From the NCBI GenBank assembly GCA_944389495.1, contig CALXMN010000004.1, forward strand, positions 1-64,000: a stretch of DNA of 64,000 bases, in the 5' to 3' direction. Under the pieces are notes generated by a model that made no database searches, was not told where the DNA came from, and worked only from the letters and a program-made list of their open reading frames with translations. This DNA is from an uncultured Alphaproteobacteria bacterium. GTDB taxonomy: Bacteria > Pseudomonadota > Alphaproteobacteria > Rs-D84. This document shows positions 1 through 7,800 of the stretch, piece after piece; position 1 is the stretch's first letter, and the number at the start of each line of letters is the position of its first letter. The position numbers were made by a program, and so were the translations under genes.

Positions 1-95
1 GCCGTTTTGACAGTTGAATAGCCCGTTGGACACGCATCGTTCGCAAGTATTAAATGTTCTTCTTCTATTGTTGTGAACCGCGTGGGGATGATGTT
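1..95 (-). pseudogene. Fragment of small secreted family A protein
   Basis: Read on the minus strand, this stretch encodes a segment containing EEEHLILANDACPTGYST, a close match to the middle of the family A proteins at 3360-3695 and 15840-16121. There is no signal peptide and no ATG, GTG or TTG start: the frame opens directly after the TAA stop at 96-98 of the upstream small ORF. The 3' part lies outside the window. It is most likely a remnant whose first third was lost by recombination. Confidence 0.6.
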
Positions 96-392
96 TTATC
101 TTTGGCGGCGCGTGTTGCGCAAAATATCACGCGCATTAAAATAATCTTGGTATGTTAAAAACAGTTCGTGGCGAAATCTGCGCATTGCGTGTGAACGGTG
201 TTTGATTTCTTTGATGCCGCAAAGCAGTGAAATAATCCCGGTTGTATCAATGCGGCGCAGTGCCAATAGTAATTGTGAATAATATGTGGCGCTTTTTTGT
301 GTTTGGGTGCGGCGGGCAATAATCTCGTTGGTTGCATTTTTTGCGCGTGTCATTTCTAGTATATAAAATCCAGGTGTGTGTTCGTTTGTCAT
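96..392 (-). CDS. Small basic protein of unknown function
   Basis: A 98-residue ORF with no signal peptide, a basic composition and no family I recognise. An AAGGA ribosome binding site lies about ten bases before the ATG, and the gene diverges from clpP, which gives room for its own promoter. Its stop codon sits in frame directly before the truncated family A segment at the window edge, so the 3' end may have been reshaped by that rearrangement. It could be a real small gene or a chance ORF. Confidence 0.45.
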   Translation of the reverse strand: MTNEHTPGFYILEMTRAKNATNEIIARRTQTQKSATYYSQLLLALRRIDTTGIISLLCGIKEIKHRSHAMRRFRHELFLTYQDYFNARDILRNTRRQR

Positions 393-553
393 CTGTATAA
401 ATCCTTTTTTGTTATGTTATACAAAATATTTGGTTTGTCAAATCTGGGTTATGTCTTGTATTTTTTGTATGCAGAACTATATATATGATAAATTCGCGAA
501 TCGGGTTTTTGTGTGATATAGTTTTATGTGTAAAAAAGTAAGGATTAATTGTT

Positions 554-1135
554 ATGGCGTTGATACCTGTTGTAATCGAGGAATCGCCCCGTGGTGAACG
601 TTCCTTTGATATTTATTCACGATTGCTGCGCGATCGTATTGTTATGATTAATGGTCAGATTGAGCCAAATATGGCCAATATAGTTGTGGCGCAATTGTTG
701 TTCTTGGAATCTGAAAATCCAAATGCGGAAATTTCACTGTATATTAATTCACCCGGGGGGGATGTGTCCGCCGGTTGGGCAATTATGGATACTATGCAGT
801 ATATTAAATCGCCGGTTTCGACAATTGGTATGGGGTTGGTGGCCTCAATGGGCTCGGTTCTGTTGGCCGCCGGTGAACGGGGCAAGCGATTCGTTTTGCC
901 AAATACGCAAATTATGATTCATCAACCATTGGCCGGTGCCGAAGGACAGATTACCGATATGGAAATTCGTATGGCACAATATCAAAAAAATAAAAAGACA
1001 TTAATTAAACAAATGTCTGAATTTACCGGCCGCAAAGAAAAAGAATTATTCGATGCGATGGAACGTGATAACTGGATGACCCCGGACGAGGCCAAAGACT
1101 TTGGACTGATTGATGGGGTGTTGAAACGTAAATAA
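554..1135 (+). CDS. clpP: ATP-dependent Clp protease proteolytic subunit
   Basis: The protein has 193 residues, the normal length for ClpP. It forms the tetradecameric serine-protease chamber that degrades substrates unfolded by ClpX or ClpA in the cytoplasm. The catalytic triad is visible as Ser98 in GLVASMGS, His123 in MIHQP and Asp172 in ERDNWM. An AAGGA site precedes the ATG at normal spacing. clpX follows after 33 bases in the same direction, the usual clpP-clpX operon of proteobacteria. Confidence 0.97.
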   Translation: MALIPVVIEESPRGERSFDIYSRLLRDRIVMINGQIEPNMANIVVAQLLFLESENPNAEISLYINSPGGDVSAGWAIMDTMQYIKSPVSTIGMGLVASMGSVLLAAGERGKRFVLPNTQIMIHQPLAGAEGQITDMEIRMAQYQKNKKTLIKQMSEFTGRKEKELFDAMERDNWMTPDEAKDFGLIDGVLKRK

Positions 1136-1168
1136 TTTTATCCGAATTTATCGGGGGATTTTTGGATT

Positions 1169-2443
1169 ATGAGTGACGATAAAATTAAAACATCAGATAC
1201 AAATACAGAAAACAATACGCCACAATTCTGCAGTTTTTGTGGCAAGGCTGTATACGAAGTAAAAAAATTAGTCAGCGGTCGAAATGTATGTATTTGTGAC
1301 GAATGCATAAATCTGTGTAATGATATTATGGCGGATGATATGCGACGCGAGGTTGGTGGCGATACATCAAAATTGCCAACCCCACGCCAGATTTATAATT
1401 TCTTGAATGAATATATCGTTGGCCAGGATGACGCAAAGCGTACATTGTCGGTGGCGGTTTATAACCATTATAAACGGCACAGTGTTGCACAAAATACCAG
1501 CGTTGAAATTCAAAAGTCTAATGTGCTGTTAATTGGTCCAACGGGTACAGGAAAAACGTTGTTCGCGCAAACTTTGGCGCGGATTTTGGATGTGCCGTTC
1601 GCAATCGCAGATGCAACCACATTGACCGAGGCCGGATATGTCGGTGATGATGTGGAAAGTGTTTTAACGCGTCTGTTGCAAAATGCGAATTTTGATGTGG
1701 AACGCGCGGGACGCGGAATTATATATATCGATGAAATTGATAAAATTGCGCGCAAGTCTGAAAATCCATCGCTTACCCGTGATGTGTCGGGTGAAGGCGT
1801 GCAACAGGCATTATTAAAACTGGTCGAGGGAACCGTTGCAAATGTTCCGGCCGGTGGGGCGGGGCGGAAACACCCGGGCGAGGCCACCGTTCAACTGGAT
1901 ACATCAAAGATTTTGTTTATTTGTGGCGGGGCGTTTGATGGACTGAATAAAATTATCGGCGCGCGTACAAATGAACGTGCGGGTATTGGATTCGGGGCAA
2001 ATGTTCAGTCAAAAAAAGAACGTGAATCAAAAAATCATCTGGCGGATGTTCAACCCGAAGATTTGGTGAAATTTGGAATTATTCCTGAATTGGTGGGGCG
2101 TTTGCCCATTGTAACCACGTTACAGGATTTAGACGAAGATGCGTTGGTTAAAATTCTGACGGAACCGAAAAATGCAATTGTAAAGCAGTATGCCGCAATG
2201 CTGGAAATGGATGGTGTAAAGTTGACCATCAAAGATGATGGTTTGCGGGCGATTGCAAAACGGGCGGTTGAACGTAAAACGGGTGCACGTGGTCTGCGCA
2301 GTATTTTGGAAAAGATATTGTTGCAACCGATGTTTGATGCGCCGGATAAAGACGATTTGGCCGAAATTGTTATTGACAAGGATGTCGTTGCCGGTAAAAA
2401 ACCGCCGGTGGAAATATTAAAAGAAAATAAAAAGGCCGCTTAA
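1169..2443 (+). CDS. clpX: ClpX unfoldase, ATP-binding subunit of ClpXP
   Basis: A 424-residue AAA+ unfoldase that recognises tagged substrates and feeds them into ClpP. The N-terminal zinc-binding domain has Cys21, Cys24, Cys43 and Cys46. Walker A is GPTGTGKT at residues 123-130 and Walker B is YIDEID around Asp188-Glu189. Length and motif order are normal. It follows clpP closely and is closed by a strong intrinsic terminator, so the two genes form a complete transcription unit. Confidence 0.97.
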   Translation: MSDDKIKTSDTNTENNTPQFCSFCGKAVYEVKKLVSGRNVCICDECINLCNDIMADDMRREVGGDTSKLPTPRQIYNFLNEYIVGQDDAKRTLSVAVYNHYKRHSVAQNTSVEIQKSNVLLIGPTGTGKTLFAQTLARILDVPFAIADATTLTEAGYVGDDVESVLTRLLQNANFDVERAGRGIIYIDEIDKIARKSENPSLTRDVSGEGVQQALLKLVEGTVANVPAGGAGRKHPGEATVQLDTSKILFICGGAFDGLNKIIGARTNERAGIGFGANVQSKKERESKNHLADVQPEDLVKFGIIPELVGRLPIVTTLQDLDEDALVKILTEPKNAIVKQYAAMLEMDGVKLTIKDDGLRAIAKRAVERKTGARGLRSILEKILLQPMFDAPDKDDLAEIVIDKDVVAGKKPPVEILKENKKAA

Positions 2444-2444
2444 A

Positions 2445-2473
2445 AAAACACCCGCATTATTGCGGGTGTTTTT
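2445..2473 (+). terminator. Intrinsic terminator after clpX
   Basis: A nine-base-pair stem, ACACCCGCA with TGCGGGTGT, is followed by a run of T. It lies five bases after the clpX stop codon. Confidence 0.9.
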
Positions 2474-2482
2474 ATATAATTC

Positions 2483-2511
2483 TTGTATTTATTTTTTACA
2501 TAATTTATAAT
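2483..2511 (+). promoter_or_regulatory. Promoter of the structured leader RNA
   Basis: A -35 box TTGTAT at 2483-2488 and a perfect -10 box TATAAT at 2506-2511 are 17 bases apart. Transcription would start near 2517, exactly at the first hairpin of the leader. The same arrangement, TTGTGT-17-TATAAT, precedes the related leader of the autotransporter. Confidence 0.75.
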
Positions 2512-2516
2512 TTTTT

Positions 2517-2768
2517 TGAATCCAAATGGATTTTGGGTTCGGGACTTAGAAAATCCCATAAATACGCGATGTGCCACCGCACATTGTTATCCATATGAAA
2601 GAAAATAAGTATCAATGTTAAGTTGATCGTTTTCTTTTGTCCCGATATTAAAATGTCGGGAAGCCACGATTATACAACAGGGTTCCCCCAAAAGTCGTGG
2701 GGTCATTCGTATTTATGATTTTTCTAACTTCCCGACCACCAAGGTTTTTGGTGGTTTTTGTTTTTTAC
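2517..2768 (+). promoter_or_regulatory. Structured leader RNA, motif 1 copy 1, switch-like
   Basis: A 5' hairpin at 2519-2532 (AATCC, GGATT) is followed by a long closing helix P1. P1 pairs 2540-2544 with 2730-2734, 2546-2554 with 2718-2727, and 2557-2566 with 2708-2717. Inside are hairpins 2569-2584, 2597-2638 (with an inner stem 2611-2627), 2640-2661 and 2664-2700. The last has the loop sequences TTATACAACAGGGTTC and CCAAAAG, conserved in the autotransporter leader. A terminator-like hairpin at 2735-2755 plus T-run follows. The P1 3' strand (2720-2732) can alternatively pair over 12 base pairs with 2776-2787, which covers the ribosome binding site. Pairings were found by eye; the regulatory role is inferred. 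Confidence 0.75.
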
Positions 2769-2788
2769 AAATCAAGGAGTTAGAAAAT

Positions 2789-3352
2789 ATGAAAAATTGT
2801 GTAAAATATATAGTTTTTGTTTTGGGGTTTGCGCTGGTTGGGCCAGAAAGCAGGGCAGATAATTATTTCCCATCAGATGATTTATTATATGCAATCAATG
2901 ATTGGGTAGCAAACGTTTTTCACAGATATAAATATCCGGGACTTCTTTTTGAACAGCCGTCTAAATTTATAGAACCGTTGACGGATGATGATGGAATAAA
3001 AGTAAAATTTGATCTCATCTTTTGGATGGATCAAGAGGAAGGGGAAGGAGTATGTTTTTACAAGTGTCCCGATGATATGTACGAGGCCAAGGCAGGTCCA
3101 GACACGGTTGTTTGTTATGACTGCAGGTATCAAGATTGTGAAAATCTGCCGTTTTCGGGGTATTGCCAGCCGTGCCCTGAATTAGAAGGTTCTTTGATTC
3201 CAAGAAAAATTCTGCCAACAAAAGAACTTAGCAGTCCCTATGATGGTATATACTACTATGATATTCGTGCCTGTGCCATACCCAAAGATGTAGTGGGTAC
3301 GGACGAGTCGGGAACATTCTTTTTTACGGAAAATTGTTATTATTCAGAGTAA
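2789..3352 (+). CDS. Secreted Cys-rich protein, unknown function
   Basis: A 187-residue protein with an N-terminal signal sequence (basic start, hydrophobic core, probable cleavage near Ala23) and ten cysteines in the mature part, many in CxxC-like pairs such as CYDCRYQDC and CQPCPELE. It is probably exported and disulfide-bonded. I recognise no family. The start is fixed by AAGGAG ten bases upstream. That site is within reach of an anti-Shine-Dalgarno strand in the leader, so expression is probably switched by the RNA. It stands alone, with family A and B genes convergent to it. Confidence 0.75.
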   Translation: MKNCVKYIVFVLGFALVGPESRADNYFPSDDLLYAINDWVANVFHRYKYPGLLFEQPSKFIEPLTDDDGIKVKFDLIFWMDQEEGEGVCFYKCPDDMYEAKAGPDTVVCYDCRYQDCENLPFSGYCQPCPELEGSLIPRKILPTKELSSPYDGIYYYDIRACAIPKDVVGTDESGTFFFTENCYYSE

Positions 3353-3359
3353 AAAAGAT

Positions 3360-3695
3360 TTAAAACAAATCGTCATCGCGCGAGATGAAAAAAGCCGATC
3401 GTGATTGACGGGGCGTTATTCCAATGGGCAGGCCCGTGAATTTATATGCGCCACTGATGTCGCTGTATTCTGTGTTTGCGGGCGCGTACATTATACACGA
3501 TGCGGCGGGCGGGGTGCCAACAAGACAACTTTCCGCCGTGCCGACGGATGTATAGCCCGTTGGACACGCGCCGTCCGCAAGTATTAAATGTTCTTCGTTA
3601 ATTTGGGTATAATCTGATGGATTTGATGTTGATGGTTCGGTGGCAATTGCCGCACAGGGGGTTAATATTAAAAATGAAATCAGAATTTTTTTCAT
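3360..3695 (-). CDS. Small secreted family A protein
   Basis: A 111-residue protein with a clear signal peptide ending near Ala17-Ile18-Ala19. The family A core runs ADGACPTGYTSVGTAESCL, then SCIMYAPANTEYSD, then SGAYKF, and recurs at 15840-16121 and 57841-58119. Function is unknown; conserved cysteines suggest disulfides in the periplasm or outside. It is the last gene of a B-B-A cassette read on the minus strand, 13 bases after the preceding gene. The tail after YKFTGLP is unlike the family: the TGGAATAA that ends the 15840 gene is also present here but out of frame, so the protein reads about 20 residues beyond it. That suggests a small indel. Confidence 0.75.
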   Translation of the reverse strand: MKKILISFLILTPCAAIATEPSTSNPSDYTQINEEHLILADGACPTGYTSVGTAESCLVGTPPAASCIMYAPANTEYSDISGAYKFTGLPIGITPRQSRSAFFISRDDDLF

Positions 3696-3708
3696 ATCAA
3701 ATACCTTT

Positions 3709-4167
3709 TTAATCGGTTAGATTGCTGAATATTGCAGATATAAAATCAAAATCTTGTGTCAGGCCGCTCATACAATAAGATGTGCAACTTTGGTTACATT
3801 GAAAATAGTTTGAACTGTTGTACACAAATACCCAGCGGGAAACGGCGGGTGATGTCATTTTGCACCAACAGTTGTGATTGTCGGCAACTGTGGCACTTGT
3901 TTCAATGGTGTCGGATGTTGTGCCGGTGGCGGTGCCGGTTTGTGATGAACAGATGGCAACACCGCTTATCGGGGTGGTTATTCCATTTGTTGTACAATTG
4001 GACGACCAATCTATGTTGCGTTGGTCTGTGCCGCTGCCGCTATTCCAGGTACAACGTGTATCGAGCAAATTGGGGGTTAATGCGACGCATTTGGAAACCG
4101 CAATTGCGGGTGATGTTATTGTCGTATATGCTGATACCAATACAGATAATATAAATATTCGTTTCAT
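3709..4167 (-). CDS. Small secreted family B protein
   Basis: A 152-residue exported protein with a signal peptide ending in SPAIA. The start at 4167 gives the signal peptide and is preceded by GGGAAT; upstream in-frame codons belong to the neighbouring gene's frame. The family B signature CWCKMTSPAVSRWV lies two thirds along, followed by Cys-xxx-Cys-xxx-Cys and the ending FSNLTD. Family B has five members in this window and no family that I recognise. It is the middle gene of a B-B-A cassette and probably a disulfide-rich periplasmic or surface protein. Confidence 0.75.
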   Translation of the reverse strand: MKRIFILSVLVSAYTTITSPAIAVSKCVALTPNLLDTRCTWNSGSGTDQRNIDWSSNCTTNGITTPISGVAICSSQTGTATGTTSDTIETSATVADNHNCWCKMTSPAVSRWVFVYNSSNYFQCNQSCTSYCMSGLTQDFDFISAIFSNLTD

Positions 4168-4186
4168 AATATTATTCCCATTGTGT

Positions 4187-4631
4187 TTAGTCGGAAAGAC
4201 TTTTGAACATATTTTTTCGAAAGTTTGAATTTTGTCGAATGGCAACCCCACAGGAAGTGTTGCAATTTTCGACACAGGTGCCATAGTCGCCCAGGCCGCT
4301 GGTATATACCCACGATGATACGGTGGGGACCGTCATTTTGCACCAACAGTGTATGTTGTCGTCGATATTTATTGTAACTGGCGGTTATTTTATCTGATGT
4401 ATCGCTATAGCCGGTGCCGCTTTGGTTTGAACAGGCGGCAATACCGAATATCCGTAAACTTGGGGTATCTGTGGTTTGTTGAAAGCATTCTGCAACCCAA
4501 TCCGCGTGTCCATATGGGGATACGTGTGCGCACGATAAGTATTCGTTTATTGCGATGTTCTTTATAATTGCCGATGCGGGCAGAGTGGTGGCGGCGCAAA
4601 TAATTGTTGCGATTAATAAGTGTCTTTTCAT
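4187..4631 (-). pseudogene. Family B gene with a frameshift
   Basis: The first 80 or so residues form a signal peptide and a family B N-terminal half. In the starting frame the family signature is lost. One base shifted, the sequence continues with CWCKMTVPTVSSWVYT, the Cys-rich tail and FKSLSD, ending at TAA 4187-4189. The frames exchange near 4374-4383, consistent with one extra base. The downstream frame ends correctly 20 bases before the next gene, so decay is recent. Alternatives are translational frameshifting or a sequencing error. It is the first gene of the B-B-A cassette. Confidence 0.7.
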
Positions 4632-4660
4632 ATTTTTATTTTCCCCATTGGTAATAGGTT

Positions 4661-4812
4661 AAAACGACCGTTTGGATTCGGCAAAAAAGGAAAATAAAAA
4701 ATCCCGGAAATCCGGGGATTTTACAGGTAATAAAAAAGCCACCTGTAAACTGTGGTTTGTTTTCGGCATTTGTTTATATAATATTTTATCTGAAATTTTG
4801 TGTCTGTGTCAA
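4661..4812 (-). promoter_or_regulatory. Promoter and structured leader, motif 2 copy 1
   Basis: On the minus strand, TTGACA (4812-4807) and TAAAAT (4788-4783) are 18 bases apart. The box ATGCCGAAAA follows 13 bases later, then AAACCACAGTTT (4758-4747). A 9-bp hairpin TTTACAGGT/ACCTGTAAA comes next, then an intrinsic-terminator-like hairpin at about 4690-4722 followed by TTTTTTATTTT. The segment GCCGAATCCAAACGGT at 4682-4667 closes the element. The terminator lies between promoter and first gene, so the cassette is probably controlled by attenuation. The same box and inverted-repeat pieces precede the genes starting at 20337 and 56888. Confidence 0.6.
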
Positions 4813-4815
4813 CAA

Positions 4816-4846
4816 GAAATCCCCGGATTTATTCCGGGGATTTTGT
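4816..4846. terminator. Hairpin terminator after the autotransporter
   Basis: AAATCCCCGGA and TCCGGGGATTT form a strong stem about 25 bases beyond the autotransporter stop codon. T-rich sequence follows on the plus strand and a weaker T-rich stretch on the minus strand. Confidence 0.65.
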
Positions 4847-4870
4847 TTTTGTATAAAATTCAGTGTCCTT

Positions 4871-7800
4871 TTAGAAATCATATCTGAATTTCAACATACC
4901 GGTTTGGGATGTATAGTGTTCGTGTAAATCCAAATCATAATTTACAGAAATTTCCAAACCGTTATATATTGCGGATAATCCGATACCGAATTCGCCGCCA
5001 AAGCGTGACAGGCGATCGCCACTGACCACGTATGATGCCGAGCCCGGCAATATAACTGTGGATAATGCTTCGTCTGACATAACATCATATGTTGCCGCCG
5101 CGCGCAGTTCCGGACGGAATTGCAGGCGTGCATCCGATTCGATTGTGAATGCATATTTTGCACCAATCACACCGGTCAGATAGTCTGTATCGGCACCTTT
5201 GATTTCCCACAGGCCATTATTATAATCGTCTTGGGAAATATGCAGGTAACGGATTCCGACCTCGGGCGTTATGCCGGCCGCAAAGTCATAACCGGTCATA
5301 ACCTGGCCACCGAACGAATCGACATCATATTCGGCATCCGCGCCAACACCAAACGCAACCTTTTCTTCGGTATAGTTCGCCATTGTATAATTCAACGCGG
5401 CATTTACATACCAATCGTTTGGTTTATATTGGCCATAGACAAACAAACTGTTGCTGTCGATGGTTGTATCACGATTGGAATCAACATCCGTTTCGTTATA
5501 CGCATAACCAATACCGATTGTGTATTTGCCGTTAACCAATGCATCCGCACCAACGGATATACCCTTGGTATCGCCGGTGAATTTGTCGGAATACTTGGAC
5601 CGATTAACCAGACCTTGGGCCCACACGCCATAGTCAATGTTGGCGGCGTCACCACCACTGCGTCCGGCCATTGTGGCACCACCGGCCATACGATTTGCGG
5701 CCACGGACAGAACCTGGGTTTGTACCGCAGATGCCACAGATTGTGCAATTGGTTTATCTTCGGGCATTAACTTTTTCGATTCGGTTTCGATATAGTCTGT
5801 ATCCCCGGCCAACAATGCATTTTGGGCATTTAATGATGCCACATTCATTGTATAGTTTGTACTGTTGCTTAATCCGAACAGTGTTGCCGCGGCACCAGAA
5901 GACAGATTTGTGTTTTCTGCGATTTCCGCAATCGATTTCGTTTCAACAACCATCAAATTATCGTTATTAAACGAAACGTTATACAATGCATCGTTGTACA
6001 GGATTTTATCCGTTGGAACAATTACGCCAAAGTCATATGTTCCAACTGAACCCAACGCCAGATCCAATTTACCGTTTTCGCCGACGGTTATTTCATTCGC
6101 CCGGACACGCGCAAATGAATCAGGGTTAACAATTGATGCAACCAGTGTGCCGTTCAAATCAACAGATGCCTGTTGTATTGTTGTGGCACCAATATCCAAT
6201 GTTGCGCCATTGGCAATGGTCAATGTTCCATTACCGGTAATTCCACCACCAAGTGTCGTTTTTCCATTTGTGATGGTTAACGCCCCAAGGTTATGGATAT
6301 CGTTTGCGACATTGTTTGCAGTATTGCCCGCAAATGTGTTATCGCCGGCAATTTCCATAACGCCATATGCATCGTTATAAATTGCACCGCCATTTTCGCC
6401 GGCACTGTTGCCAGACATATTAACGTTTTGGAATTTTATATACGATGTTGCATCGCTTTGTTGTGGTTTAACATTTGCAAATGCACCGCCAATTTTGCTG
6501 GCCCGGTTCCCGATAAATTCGGCATCCGAAATCAGCGAGATTTTGCCCGCATTAACAATTGCACCACCGGCACCTTCGCCACCTTCGGCGATATTGTTCA
6601 AGAAATCGGTTTCAATGATTGCCTGTATGCTGCCGTTGCCAATTGTGCCCCAGGTGCCGTTATTAATCGCGCCACCGTTCCCAGATGTGTTTTCGCGGAA
6701 TTGAACGTTTTTAATTGTGCCAATTCCACCCTGGTTACGGATTGCGCCACCCTGGGATGTGCCGGCATTATTATTGGCAAACAATGAATATGATATTTCG
6801 CCAATGTATCCGCCTTGGTCCGCGCCAATCAAATTAGAGTTATTGATTGCGCCGCCCTGGGCCGCGTTATTTTCTTGGAACAAAATGTGCGATAATTTAT
6901 CAATTTTACCCTTGTTATAAATGGCGCCGCCGGCACTGGATGTAGTGTTTTTGCCGAATGTGATTTGTTCGGTATTGGCAAAATACATTTCGCCTTCGTT
7001 CCAGATTGCACCACCAAATTTGGCCGTGTTATTTTTGAACGATGTGCCATTGCCAATTGTGGTTTTTACGCTGTTATACAATGCGCCACCCCACAGATCG
7101 GCCGAATTACCATCGAATGTTGATGCATTCAATGTCAACGAAGAATTTTCTGCCGATGCGCCGTTACGTGTTGCAATCGCGCCACCGTATGTGCCGGATG
7201 TGTTACCACTGAACTCGGAATTTTCCACCGTTGTCTGTGAATGGTCATACAGGAATATTGCACCACCACCATTGTCACCATAGTATGCAGGATTACCATC
7301 CGCCACCGCATCATCAAATGTCATATCGCCGGTGGTCTTGTTTCCTGTAAAGGTTGAATTTTTGACCAACATTGTGGCATCAGAAACAACCGCGCCACCT
7401 TCGGCAACGGCCTTGTTTTCAGTGAAGTTTGAACCATCAATCGTGATCGTCCCCGTAGAACCGCTGCCTTGCAGGATTGCGCCACCACTGGCGTTGGCGG
7501 TGTTACCGGTAAACACAGACCCAACAACGTCCAAGTTTGCCGCGGTACCTTTGCCTTGGGCATCATTGGCGGCCCCCTCAAGCACAATGGCACCACCATA
7601 CGTATTGGCTGTATTTCCTGTAAAGGCAGATTCATTAACATTTATGTTGCCTTTGACAGAGTTCTTTACAAACAATGCACCGCCATTTGTTGCATTATTT
7701 GTAGTAAACGTATAATCGTTTAAACTTAATTCCGGATTGTCAGACGATACTTGGTAATATATCGCGCCACCGTTTGTTGCGGAATTTTGTTCAAAAACAA

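Noticed and set aside
4672-4887. 71-residue ORF on the plus strand
   Set aside because: It runs through the minus-strand promoter, leader and two terminator hairpins, and has no ribosome site or recognisable protein features.
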